This document shows, piece by piece, positions 8,778 to 16,528 of a DNA stretch of 64,000 nucleotides. The position numbers and the translations under genes are program-made. The notes below the pieces were generated by a model. That model ran no database searches. It saw only the letters and a list, made by a program, of their open reading frames with translations, and was not told the DNA's origin. Position 1 is the stretch's first letter. Each line of letters begins with the position of its first letter. The stretch is from an uncultured Flavobacteriales bacterium (GTDB lineage: Bacteria; Bacteroidota; Bacteroidia; Flavobacteriales; Crocinitomicaceae), in contig CAMLLB010000001.1 of NCBI GenBank assembly GCA_946480815.1, positions 102,638 to 166,637 on the forward strand, written 5' to 3'.

Positions 8778-9173
8778 TCAGAACGGTAAATCGTCGTCGT
8801 CACTTGGTGCGGTAGAAGCACCAGGAGTTGCGATCGGATCCAGGTTCATAGCAGTAGGGCCACCTGCCGGGATTCCGCCACCCATGGAAGGAGCTCCTAC
8901 TTTTTCAATTCTCCATGCTTCAAGCGTGTTGAAATATTTCACTTCTCCCTGAGGGCTTGTCCATTCGCGACCTCTTAAGTTGAATGATACTTCAATTTGA
9001 TCCTGCGTATTGAATCCATCAATCAAGCTGCATTTGTCCTGTGTTAATTGAAACAAGATGTCCTGAGGATACATACTTGCATTATCAGTTAAAACAAATT
9101 CTCTCTTTGAGAATTTTTCTGATACCTGTACTGTATCATTTTTCACCTTTAAGATTCCGGATATTTTAAACAT
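8778..9173 (-). CDS. DUF3127 protein, OB-fold-like with SSB-style acidic tail
   Basis: A 131-aa protein. Residues 1-97 match DUF3127 (FKISGILKVKNDTVQVSEKF, LTDNASMYPQDILFQLTQDK, VSFNLRGREWTSPQGE, WRIEKV), a Bacteroidota family with a likely beta-barrel fold. A Gly/Ala/Pro linker follows, then the C-terminus DDDDLPF (125-131), nearly the same as the SSB tail (DDDIPF) that docks DNA repair enzymes in other bacteria. The layout of fold, linker and acidic LPF tail therefore mimics single-stranded-DNA-binding protein. DNA binding is inference. It lies 22 bases downstream of the flavin reductase gene, with its own terminator after it. Confidence 0.85.
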   Translation of the reverse strand: MFKISGILKVKNDTVQVSEKFSKREFVLTDNASMYPQDILFQLTQDKCSLIDGFNTQDQIEVSFNLRGREWTSPQGEVKYFNTLEAWRIEKVGAPSMGGGIPAGGPTAMNLDPIATPGASTAPSDDDDLPF

Positions 9174-9195
9174 ATTTCTACGGGTATTTACTATT

Positions 9196-10089
9196 TTAAT
9201 CGTTAAAAGAAAGCAAGGTCATCCAGGCTCCTTCAATATCATTTTTATTTATCAGTTCTTTTGCACGTTCGTGTAAAGCGAGTTCCAGTTTGGCTGGCTC
9301 GTCTTCTAAAGTTAGGAATAAATCGCTTAATTCCAATAATTTATACTCATTCACATCCGTTTCATTCGGTAGTTCGGTTACACCTGCCAATTGGGCCAAA
9401 TCATTTCCCGACAGGATGGAACTTATGCGGATGTCTTCCGGAAGTTGGTCAAAGCCGATCCCGACAGTTGTAATCGGTTTCGTGACCTCAAACATGGAAG
9501 CTTCATTGGCGTGGCAATACCAGTTTCCTCCCATTCGGGCTACGAGATTGATCTTCTTTTGGTCAATTGTTCCGTCTTCAGCCAGGATTTCTTCGTGAAT
9601 GTGGATCTTCGTCACCTCACAAATCACCAGGTTACCGGCACCTCCCTGATCGCCCAGTTCTTTTACTTCGAGTACTTTGCATTCGAATTGAACAGGAGCT
9701 TCCAAAACACGCATCGGTTTCACCGTATCTGATTTTACAGGAGTCAGTCCGGATTTCACAAATTCATCTACTTCGGGTCCGTAAGGCGAACTGCTCAAAC
9801 TCATTTGATGCAGGATATCCATGTTCACAATGTTAATAACCACTTCCGGGATATTTTTGACATTGTTGTAAGTATCTTTTGTTGTATTTGTTCTTCCGTT
9901 TCTTGCGGGTGAAAAAATAAGGATGGGTGGTGCAGCCGAAAACACATTGAAAAAACTGAACGGAGATAAGTTGTTTACCCCGTTTTCATCGACTGTTGAA
10001 GCAAATGCGATGGGGCGCGGACCGATAGCTCCAAGTAAATAACCATGGAGTTTCGGTACGGGAAGTTCTTTCGGATCGAGCGTTAACAT
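9196..10089 (-). CDS. Flavin reductase-like (FMN-binding split-barrel) protein
   Basis: A 297-aa protein of the flavin reductase / DIM6-NTAB family, which binds FMN in a split beta-barrel. Recognisable parts are LGAIGPRPIAFAST near residue 20, NLSPFSFFNVFSAAPP (residues 40-55), the phosphate-binding SPARNGRTNTTKDT region and VVINIV. The last ~90 residues extend beyond the minimal domain. It could reduce flavin or act as a flavoprotein oxidoreductase; the substrate is unknown. A TACTTTTG -7 box lies 15 bases upstream of the ATG, and the DUF3127 gene follows in the same direction. Confidence 0.85.
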   Translation of the reverse strand: MLTLDPKELPVPKLHGYLLGAIGPRPIAFASTVDENGVNNLSPFSFFNVFSAAPPILIFSPARNGRTNTTKDTYNNVKNIPEVVINIVNMDILHQMSLSSSPYGPEVDEFVKSGLTPVKSDTVKPMRVLEAPVQFECKVLEVKELGDQGGAGNLVICEVTKIHIHEEILAEDGTIDQKKINLVARMGGNWYCHANEASMFEVTKPITTVGIGFDQLPEDIRISSILSGNDLAQLAGVTELPNETDVNEYKLLELSDLFLTLEDEPAKLELALHERAKELINKNDIEGAWMTLLSFND

Positions 10090-10103
10090 GCTTTAAATTT
10101 CTA

Positions 10104-10111
10104 CAAAAGTA
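10104..10111 (-). promoter_or_regulatory. -7 promoter box (TACTTTTG)
   Basis: Minus strand TACTTTTG matches TAnnTTTG and sits 14 bases before the flavin reductase ATG. No clear -33 TTG was found at the expected distance. Confidence 0.5.
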
Positions 10112-10183
10112 CCAAAATCAAAGCGGTGTTTTGAAGTGACTTTCCAGAATTAATTAACAAAATTACCTATTGAAGACTCTTGG

Positions 10184-11236
10184 TCAACGAATGACTTTTT
10201 TAGTAATTTGATCATTGCCTCCTGTCACACGGATGAGGTACATTCCGGAAGAATAATTACTTAGGTCAACAGTTGTTGTTTCGGTAATTTTGGATTGTAC
10301 CATTGTTTTTCCGGATAAGTCTACAATGGAATAGCACAAATTATCATGAGACTCACTGATTTTAATGGTGACTTGTTGATTCACTGAATTATAATTCACG
10401 CTGACAAAATTATCCAAATTAGTTTCTCTGGTACTTGCAGTAATTCCTCCTTCTTCCATAAAGGCACCGGAATCGAATATTCCGTCTCCTGCATCAGCAA
10501 TGGCAATAGTAATATGGTATGTTTGACCCGGTGTTACCACTGATTTAGCAGTTAATGGAACCGTCAAACCATCAAATTCAAGGTAAGTATTACTTGAATT
10601 GAAAGGGGCCTGATTTCCATTCCCGTTAGTTACAAAATATTGTGGATTCACCGCAGGTGAAGCGCCTATACCGGAACCTGTTCCACCCGGATTACCATTG
10701 TTGACATTATTAACTGTTGTAGAAGCTCCATTTGGTAAACGCGCAATATTTTGATTTCCTGGTAGCCCCGGACCGGAAATGAAAATGGCAAATCCGTCTA
10801 CAAATTGAGACCCGACGTATTCCGGATATTCTTCCGAAGCGAAAATATATTTGATTTTTAAGGTATCCCCGTATGGAATGACGTCGAAAGAAATGACAGA
10901 TGCGTTATGAGTTTGTGCACCAAACATACTTGTCAACGGGGTATAGCCCTCAAAGCCATTGTCGATACCAGCATTTGACTCATTATTCGGTCCAACAGCA
11001 ATATTGGTTGTTCCAGTAGTCATTAATACTCCGGAAGTAAACGGCATGTTCTGCACATTTGCAGAGAAATAACAAACTGATCCGTAGTAACCATAGTAGC
11101 TTACATTCGATATAGAAACGTTATTGCTGGAAAGCGAACTCGCAATAAAATCATTTGGATTATTCCCTCCCAAAATTAACTGACCAAAAGAAATTGCCGG
11201 AAAAAGGCAGATGATAAGGTGGTAAATGTATTTCAT
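10184..11236 (-). CDS. Choice-of-anchor L domain protein with T9SS sorting domain
   Basis: A 350-aa secreted protein. After a signal peptide (cleaved near ISFGQ) the choice-of-anchor L domain is clear: GGNNPNDFIASSL, then FTSGVLMTTGTTNIAVGPNN, SVISFDVIPYGDTLKIKYIF, the characteristic ASEEYPEYVGSQFVDGFAIF near residue 130 and ITIAIADAGDGIFDSGAFME. The last ~70 residues form a T9SS sorting domain (CYSIVDLSGKTMV, SSGMYLIRV). These proteins are exported to the cell surface; their targets are mostly unknown. It stands 41 bases downstream of the M1 aminopeptidase gene on the same strand. Confidence 0.9.
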   Translation of the reverse strand: MKYIYHLIICLFPAISFGQLILGGNNPNDFIASSLSSNNVSISNVSYYGYYGSVCYFSANVQNMPFTSGVLMTTGTTNIAVGPNNESNAGIDNGFEGYTPLTSMFGAQTHNASVISFDVIPYGDTLKIKYIFASEEYPEYVGSQFVDGFAIFISGPGLPGNQNIARLPNGASTTVNNVNNGNPGGTGSGIGASPAVNPQYFVTNGNGNQAPFNSSNTYLEFDGLTVPLTAKSVVTPGQTYHITIAIADAGDGIFDSGAFMEEGGITASTRETNLDNFVSVNYNSVNQQVTIKISESHDNLCYSIVDLSGKTMVQSKITETTTVDLSNYSSGMYLIRVTGGNDQITKKVIR

Positions 11237-11277
11237 GCTACTAAAATAAAAGCACGAAGTTACTCATTTTAACCAAT

Positions 11278-12903
11278 TCACTTTTTTTCTTTTTTCAGAA
11301 TGTACATATTCGGATTCACTTCGAAGGAACTGTTTGACCCGAACGCATAAGAACTCCATTTGGAGGTACAGCTCAGTTTTTGATCTCCGTTCATGATTGG
11401 CATGTTGAACCCTTCTACGCAATTGATCCAACGAAACTTGACTTTCTTTTTGGAATATTTTAATTGCAATGTTGGTGGGTCCTTTTCCCGCAGGTATTGA
11501 TCAAACACTTTGGAAAGGTCCATATTCAGTTCTTTCGACATAAATCCTTCGATCTGTTGGGTTGTCACTGTTTGATGATAAAACGTTGCATTCATTTTGC
11601 GTAGCATCATACGGAACAGGGAGTCATTTCCATAAATCGTTCGAATGGTATGCAGCATATTTGCTCCTTTGTAATACATGTCGCCGCTTCCTTCTGTGTT
11701 TACACCATATGGACCGATAATCGGTTTGTCGTTCAGGATGTTTTTCCGAAGTCCCTGGCAGTATTTATCTGCGTCGCTTTTCCCGAACCAATAGTCGGTA
11801 AATAAAGTTTCGCTATAACAAGTGAATCCCTCGTGGACCCACATATCCGCAATGTCTTTCGAAGTGATGTTGTTTCCATACCATTCGTGACCGCTTTCAT
11901 GTACAATAATGAAATCCCATTTCAAGCCGACTCCGGTACTGCTCAAATCGGAACCCAGGTAACCGTTTTTAAATCCATTCCCATAAGCGACAGCACTTTG
12001 GTGTTCCATTCCCAAATAAGGAGCTTCTACTAATTTGTATCCGTCTTCATAAAATGGATAAGGGCCGAACCAGTATTCTAAAGCCTTCAGTGTTTTCGGA
12101 GCATCCTGGAATTGTTTTTTCGCTTTTTCTTCGTTTCCTCTCAATACCCAGTAATCGATCTCGAGATTTCCTTTTTCTCCTGTATAATGTTCATGCATGT
12201 TCACATAATCACCGATATACGGGATCATGCAGTAATTGTTGATCGGATTGTTTACTTTCCACGAATAGGTAGCCTGACTCATATTAATAATTTCCTTTCC
12301 AATGAAGGTCCCATTGCTCACACAAACCAAATCTCCCGGGCAGGTGTAGTGCATTGTAACACCTTCTTCCGGTTCGTCATACTGGGAATCTTTACAAGGA
12401 AACCAAACACTTGCTCCTTGTCCCTGGCAGGCAACGGAAACCCAGGGTTTTCCATTCGCGTCTTTTGTCCAGACAATCCCACCATCCCAGGGAGCACGTT
12501 TTGCTATGCGTGGTTTTCCGTGGAAATAAACCGTTACCTGGTATTTTGGACCTTCCGAATTATTACAGCTGATAAACCAGGCATTTCCATCTTGTTTGAT
12601 ATTGCTTGCAGAAACCAGGTGTCTGTCCATTATAACACTGTCAATGGTCATTGGTTGCTGCAGATCGATTTGTATTATTCGTTCATTCGGGATTTCACTC
12701 TGCGGATCAGATGAAAAAGTAATGATGTTCTTTCCATGAATTTCTTTCTTATCAATATCAAAAGTGACACTCAGATCATAATGCTTCAAATTCCACCAGG
12801 AACGGGAGTTCCCATACGCTCCGCGCAGTGAATCGGCGTGCGTGAATTGACTGAATGAGTTCATAACAACGAATAAAAAGCAAAGAAGAAGGAATTGTTT
12901 CAT
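11278..12903 (-). CDS. M1 family metallopeptidase (secreted aminopeptidase)
   Basis: A 541-aa gluzincin with a signal peptide (cut after NSFSQ), so it acts in the periplasm or outside. The zinc site is HESGH (335-339) with the third ligand in HEGFTCYSE (Glu358). The substrate-site motif normally GxMEN reads GMEH (298-301), followed by QSAVAYG. The N-terminal saddle domain covers about 30-230. Only a short piece follows the catalytic domain, and the C-terminal helical domain of PepN-type enzymes is absent. Likely a peptide-scavenging aminopeptidase; specificity is unknown. Confidence 0.9.
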   Translation of the reverse strand: MKQFLLLCFLFVVMNSFSQFTHADSLRGAYGNSRSWWNLKHYDLSVTFDIDKKEIHGKNIITFSSDPQSEIPNERIIQIDLQQPMTIDSVIMDRHLVSASNIKQDGNAWFISCNNSEGPKYQVTVYFHGKPRIAKRAPWDGGIVWTKDANGKPWVSVACQGQGASVWFPCKDSQYDEPEEGVTMHYTCPGDLVCVSNGTFIGKEIINMSQATYSWKVNNPINNYCMIPYIGDYVNMHEHYTGEKGNLEIDYWVLRGNEEKAKKQFQDAPKTLKALEYWFGPYPFYEDGYKLVEAPYLGMEHQSAVAYGNGFKNGYLGSDLSSTGVGLKWDFIIVHESGHEWYGNNITSKDIADMWVHEGFTCYSETLFTDYWFGKSDADKYCQGLRKNILNDKPIIGPYGVNTEGSGDMYYKGANMLHTIRTIYGNDSLFRMMLRKMNATFYHQTVTTQQIEGFMSKELNMDLSKVFDQYLREKDPPTLQLKYSKKKVKFRWINCVEGFNMPIMNGDQKLSCTSKWSSYAFGSNSSFEVNPNMYILKKEKK

Positions 12904-13055
12904 GAAGAGTTTTTTGGTGAAATTAGTAATTAATACATTCGCTTTTCTTTATCCTTCGTGCTAAGCAGTCTGCCACTGCTGCACTCAGTCTTCAATAGCT
13001 GCGCTATTTCTTTTTTCGAATTTAATCATCTTGATGATGAATGCGCTGCCGTTTG

Positions 13056-13424
13056 TCATTTATTGCCAGTATGTTTATTTCGGTTTTCCATCAGCCGAAA
13101 CAAAACTATTTCTGTGATCAATTTTGTGGGGAGCGGTTCGTCCAGCGGAAATTGCACGGATCCTTTTCCCTGTTTGTATTTCGACAATTCTTTTTCAAAG
13201 GCTTTATGACCGGTTGGAGTAGCGTAGAAACCGATGTGTGATTTGTATCCGGCAAAATAAACCAAGGGTTTTCCATTCACTTTATATGCAGGCATTCCGT
13301 ACGAAATGGATTCGACAGCTTCCGGGGCAGTGTCCAGGATAAGTTTCCTTGTAGTAATTAAACGCTTTTGAGTTTCTCCTTCAAACTCCTGAATGTATTC
13401 GTCTACGTTGTTGAAAGTTTTCAT
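13056..13424 (-). CDS. DUF1801 (YdhG-like) protein
   Basis: A 122-aa cytoplasmic protein of the DUF1801 family: VDEYIQEF, a KLILDTAPEAVESISYGMPA core near residue 30, then KPLVYFAGYKSHIGFYATP and FPLDEPLP. Homologues include Bacillus YdhG, proposed as a frataxin-like iron chaperone, but the role of most members is unproven. Upstream lies a GACTAAAGAC-type repeat region (13431-13507). No operon partner downstream on the same strand is close enough to imply linkage. Confidence 0.85.
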   Translation of the reverse strand: MKTFNNVDEYIQEFEGETQKRLITTRKLILDTAPEAVESISYGMPAYKVNGKPLVYFAGYKSHIGFYATPTGHKAFEKELSKYKQGKGSVQFPLDEPLPTKLITEIVLFRLMENRNKHTGNK

Positions 13425-13430
13425 GTTTTA

Positions 13431-13507
13431 AAGACTAAAGACGTTAGAGATAAGACTAAAGACAGATTCAAGTCTTATGTCTTGAGTCTTTTGTCTATTA
13501 GTCTTTC
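13431..13507. repeat. GACTAAAGAC inverted-repeat element, copy 1
   Basis: AAGACTAAAGAC, TAAGACTAAAGACAG, then AAGTCTTATGTCTTGAGTCTTTTGTC and TAGTCTTTC: direct copies followed by inverted copies, able to fold into an imperfect hairpin. A second copy lies at 15684-15757. Intergenic, between the RpoA-CTD-like and DUF1801 genes. Confidence 0.75.
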
Positions 13508-13526
13508 AATGATAAATATAACTCAA

Positions 13527-13811
13527 TTAACCTTTGAAAGAAAGCCCATTATCTGACAATAACTTTCTCAGTAGCGGAAGTGAAACTTTTCCCATTCCAT
13601 GAAATGCCAGGATTTCTTTTTCGCTGTATTTTGCTAAATCGCCCAATGAAAAAATCCCATTATTTTCTAATGCTCTTCGTGCAGGAGCTGCAAGGACAGT
13701 AAAAACTCCGGCATCCGATTTTCGTTCTGCCTCACAAATCGGGCAGGTAGGACAATCCGAACTTTTAAAATAATGATGTCCCTTCTTACAAATTCTTTCT
13801 ATTTGTGACAT
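13527..13811 (-). CDS. Small zinc-finger protein with RNA polymerase alpha-CTD-like HhH domain
   Basis: A 94-aa protein in two parts. Residues 8-26 hold a Cys/His cluster (C8, H12, H13, C20, C23, C26) typical of a zinc ribbon. Residues 38-92 resemble the helix-hairpin-helix C-terminal domain of the RNA polymerase alpha subunit (APARRALENNGIFSLGDLA, then FHGMGKVSLPLLRKLL), the module that contacts UP-element DNA and activators. It is a stand-alone protein, not a truncated rpoA, and similar small proteins occur across Bacteroidota. A role in transcription or nucleic-acid binding is inference. Its first 26 bases overlap the 3' end of the HPP gene, so translation is probably coupled. Confidence 0.8.
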   Translation of the reverse strand: MSQIERICKKGHHYFKSSDCPTCPICEAERKSDAGVFTVLAAPARRALENNGIFSLGDLAKYSEKEILAFHGMGKVSLPLLRKLLSDNGLSFKG

Positions 13812-14400
13812 CTCTTAAGCGGATTTTTCGAGGTTTGATGTATTTGGTCAGTCGGCTGTTGGTTGGATAAGACCTGTTCTTTGTCAAATTGTTGGCAATT
13901 AATGCAACTAAAAGCAAAATCAGGACCCCGGATAAAACGGGTGACAGAATATACATAAATCCAAGTGCTTTGATTTTCGGAACTCCGATAACAGCGATTA
14001 GCGCAGTTGCTCCTCCGGGTGGATGCAGTGTTTTTGTCATTTGCATGGCAATAATGGAAAGACTTACGGCAAGCGGAGCGGAAATCCAAACAGGATCAGG
14101 AATCAGTTTATAAACGCAAACCCCCATAAATGCAGAAATAACATGTCCGCCGACCAAATTTCTCGGTTGTGCCAGGGGACTTTGGATTGCTCCATAGATC
14201 AAAACGCTGCTGGCCCCAAATGATCCGATCAGGAAAATATTTGACATTTTGTCCAGGGAAAGGGATTGTGTAAAGGCAATTAACCCGATACCGAAAAAGG
14301 AACCGATGAAGGTCCACAAATGTTCTTTGAAATCGACAAGAGTTTCTTTGTAGAGGACGTAACGGACTTTTCGAATGGATTTGTTTTTCTTTTTTTGCAT
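13786..14400 (-). CDS. HPP family membrane protein
   Basis: A 204-aa integral membrane protein with four or five hydrophobic segments between residues 28 and 175. The family signature TLHPPGGATALIAVIG lies near residue 125. HPP proteins have been linked to nitrite transport in chloroplasts and cyanobacteria; in bacteria like this the substrate is unknown. The ends are basic (KKKNKSIRK and KYIKPRKIRLRD). The last 26 bases overlap the RpoA-CTD-like gene. A perfect 10-bp inverted repeat lies 24 bases upstream of the start. Confidence 0.88.
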   Translation of the reverse strand: MQKKKNKSIRKVRYVLYKETLVDFKEHLWTFIGSFFGIGLIAFTQSLSLDKMSNIFLIGSFGASSVLIYGAIQSPLAQPRNLVGGHVISAFMGVCVYKLIPDPVWISAPLAVSLSIIAMQMTKTLHPPGGATALIAVIGVPKIKALGFMYILSPVLSGVLILLLVALIANNLTKNRSYPTNSRLTKYIKPRKIRLRDVTNRKNL

Positions 14401-14424
14401 GCTGCTTTCAAGATTTTGATAGGC

Positions 14425-14450
14425 TGACGTAATATTGCGTTATTACGTCA
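14425..14450. promoter_or_regulatory. Perfect inverted repeat, candidate operator or terminator
   Basis: TGACGTAATA-TTGCGT-TATTACGTCA: 10-bp perfect arms with a 6-base spacer, between the OsmC stop (14468) and the HPP start (14400), both on the minus strand. No T-run follows on the minus strand, so a protein-binding site upstream of the HPP gene fits at least as well as a terminator. Confidence 0.5.
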
Positions 14451-14467
14451 AATAATAAATCCGCTAT

Positions 14468-14944
14468 TTAACGTTGATCTTTTTCTGCAGTACAAGTTGG
14501 TTCGTGGTTCACCGGGAAATTACACGAATTCGCTATAAAGCACTGTTTGTTTGCTTCATGATGCAAGCTATTTGCCAGGTCAATTTTGGAAGCATCGGTG
14601 ATTACTACTTTCGGGTGAAGTACAACGGAAGTAAATCGCCCGCCATTTGGGTCCTGGACCATTTTTCCAACTGGTTCATCCCGGTATTCGATTACCTGGA
14701 TCCCGGCATCTGCACACAAATGAAAATACCAAAGCATGTGACAACTGGAAAGTGATGCCAGGAAGAAATCTTCCGGATTGTGTTTGGTTTTGTCGCCACG
14801 AAACGGTACATCAGCCGAACAAAGCAAATCCGGTTTGTTCGGGATCTGAAGAGTGAATTCTCTTCCGTATGCAGCGTAATCGGATGTTCCGGTTCCTTTA
14901 TTTCCTGTCCAGATGACAGTTGCTTCGTATGTGTGTTCTTTCAT
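14468..14944 (-). CDS. OsmC family peroxiredoxin-like protein
   Basis: A 158-aa OsmC/Ohr-superfamily protein, which reduces organic hydroperoxides with a pair of cysteines. Both are present: Cys68 in LASLSSCHMLWY and Cys135 in HEANKQCFIANS. The N-terminal strand region (TYEATVIWTGNKGTGT) and the VNHEP end are typical. The general OsmC family is a better label than Ohr. It is the last gene before the HPP gene on the same strand, with the inverted repeat at 14425 between them. Confidence 0.88.
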   Translation of the reverse strand: MKEHTYEATVIWTGNKGTGTSDYAAYGREFTLQIPNKPDLLCSADVPFRGDKTKHNPEDFFLASLSSCHMLWYFHLCADAGIQVIEYRDEPVGKMVQDPNGGRFTSVVLHPKVVITDASKIDLANSLHHEANKQCFIANSCNFPVNHEPTCTAEKDQR

Positions 14945-14988
14945 AATTCAAAATCTAGAATTGTTTATCCTTCGTCTGAATCAATTTA

Positions 14989-15654
14989 TCACTGACTCTT
15001 ATTGTTTTCAAGTACTAAGGTAGAAAATTGTCGTTCCACTGCCTGGCCATCTTTGGTCATTACAGTTTCTGTTCTTGAATCTTCACGGCTAAGGGTAAAA
15101 GTACTTTGCGCCACTAATTTCATTACTTCATCGGGGTTGTATAATGTAAATCCAAAAGGAGTAAAAGGCAGGTTTTCCATAAAGCTCCGATGAGCAAAGG
15201 TGAGTGAGAAGAGTGCTTTGGGTTTTAAAATACGCGATAATTCAGCAAGCAATTCAACCGGATTTTCCCAAAAATAAAGCGTGTTTACAGTGTATAATTT
15301 ATTGAATTGATCGTTTGAAAAAGGAATTTGTTTCCCGTCATACAATGCAAACGTGGCTTTTTGAGCATCAACAAACGATTGGTTTATCTTCTGAGCTTCC
15401 TGGTTCATCAAAGTTGAAATTTCCAAACCGGTATAGCGGATATTCTGGCATTGAGAAAAGAGGAATTCCAGGTGACCGGCATTTCCATGACCTAATTCCA
15501 AAACAGAATCATTGGGGTTCAGGTCCAGGTTCAGAATAGCATTTTTGGTCATCCCGATATTCGTCTCATTCATCATTTGTGCAATTTCATTACCCTTTTC
15601 TCCTGATGGATGACTTAATTGAGAAGCAAGTTCTGCTAATTGATCTTTTTCCAT
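14989..15654 (-). CDS. Class I SAM-dependent methyltransferase
   Basis: A 221-aa Rossmann-fold methyltransferase. Motif I is VLELGHGNAGH (residues 50-60), followed by an acidic YTGLEIS strand, FALYDGKQIPFSNDQFNKLY (a UbiE/Methyltransf_11-like segment) and LAELSRILKPKALFSLTF. Substrate unknown. The ATG is at 15652-15654. A GACTAAAGAC-type repeat lies just upstream. Confidence 0.85.
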   Translation of the reverse strand: MEKDQLAELASQLSHPSGEKGNEIAQMMNETNIGMTKNAILNLDLNPNDSVLELGHGNAGHLEFLFSQCQNIRYTGLEISTLMNQEAQKINQSFVDAQKATFALYDGKQIPFSNDQFNKLYTVNTLYFWENPVELLAELSRILKPKALFSLTFAHRSFMENLPFTPFGFTLYNPDEVMKLVAQSTFTLSREDSRTETVMTKDGQAVERQFSTLVLENNKSQ

Positions 15655-15683
15655 TTGATGTGTTTTTACGAAGTTAATTAAAT

Positions 15684-15757
15684 AAAGACTAAGGACAATA
15701 GACGAAAGGCCGAAGACAAATCTGTCTTAAGTCTGCAGTCTTTTGTCTTTCGTCTCA
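15684..15757. repeat. GACTAAAGAC inverted-repeat element, copy 2
   Basis: AAAGACTAAGGAC...AGACGAAAGGC...GAAGAC followed by inverted GTCTTAAGTC, AGTCTTTTGTC and TTTCGTCTC. Same layout and length (~75 bp) as the copy at 13431. It lies between the divergent methyltransferase and MarC genes. Confidence 0.75.
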
Positions 15758-15828
15758 AAATTGGTAACCAACAATTAACATACACCTAACGTCCAAACTC
15801 CGGAATATGGGGAATTTTGCGGCAAAAA

Positions 15829-16455
15829 ATGGAACTTTTTATCAGTGTTTTTGCAGCTTTATTTTCAGTTTTGAACCCTTTGGGAACAGTTCCCGTTTTT
15901 GTCGGACTAACCAAGGACGATACCAAACACAACCGGGATAAAACCTCTTTATGGACTTCGGTTAATGTGTGTATTATTCTACTGATATCCTTTTTTGCAG
16001 GGAAATATGTTTTGAATTTCTTTGGGATCAGCATTAATTCTTTGCGTGTTGCCGGTGGTTTGATCATTGCAACATCAGGATTTGCCTTGCTTACCGGTTC
16101 TTTCACGAAGCATAAAGGAATGAAAAAGGCGAGTGTACAAGCAGATATGCAAACCCGGTCGGAGGTTTCTTTAACGCCTCTGGCAATCCCGATGCTTGCG
16201 GGCCCAGGATCTATTTCTTTGCTGATTACTTACAATCAGACCTTTGATAATAGGGAACAGCATTTGCTTTCTGTTTGCGCGATTATTGCTGTTTGTTTGG
16301 TAATCTATTTCATTTTAAGAACCTCTCATTTTATCGTGAAAGCTCTGGGCGCTTCCGGAATTAATGCGATCTCCCGGATTATCGGTTTTATAGTCATTGC
16401 TATAGGTGTGGAGTATGTTTCTTCGGCAGTACAGGAAATTTTGAAAATCAAATAA
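15829..16455 (+). CDS. MarC family (UPF0056) integral membrane protein
   Basis: A 208-aa protein with six membrane segments. The family pattern is clear: FSVLNPLGTVPVF near residue 14 and SLTPLAIPMLAGPGSI near residue 123, the two half-helix-like repeats of MarC, with a charged central loop (KHKGMKKASVQADMQTRSE). MarC was once linked to multidrug resistance, a role later withdrawn; the substrate is unknown. I chose the ATG at 15829 over an in-frame TTG at 15817 because the first helix starts immediately. Confidence 0.88.
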   Translation: MELFISVFAALFSVLNPLGTVPVFVGLTKDDTKHNRDKTSLWTSVNVCIILLISFFAGKYVLNFFGISINSLRVAGGLIIATSGFALLTGSFTKHKGMKKASVQADMQTRSEVSLTPLAIPMLAGPGSISLLITYNQTFDNREQHLLSVCAIIAVCLVIYFILRTSHFIVKALGASGINAISRIIGFIVIAIGVEYVSSAVQEILKIK

Positions 16456-16528
16456 ATTATCAATTATGAATGTTCCAATTATCAAAAGGGCTTACAATTT
16501 TGATAATTAATAATTGTAACATTGATAA

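Noticed and set aside
12904..13055. Possible small gene in the gap between M1 peptidase and DUF1801
   Set aside because: A plus-strand frame (12958-13209) mainly runs antisense through the DUF1801 gene and has no homology or ribosome site.
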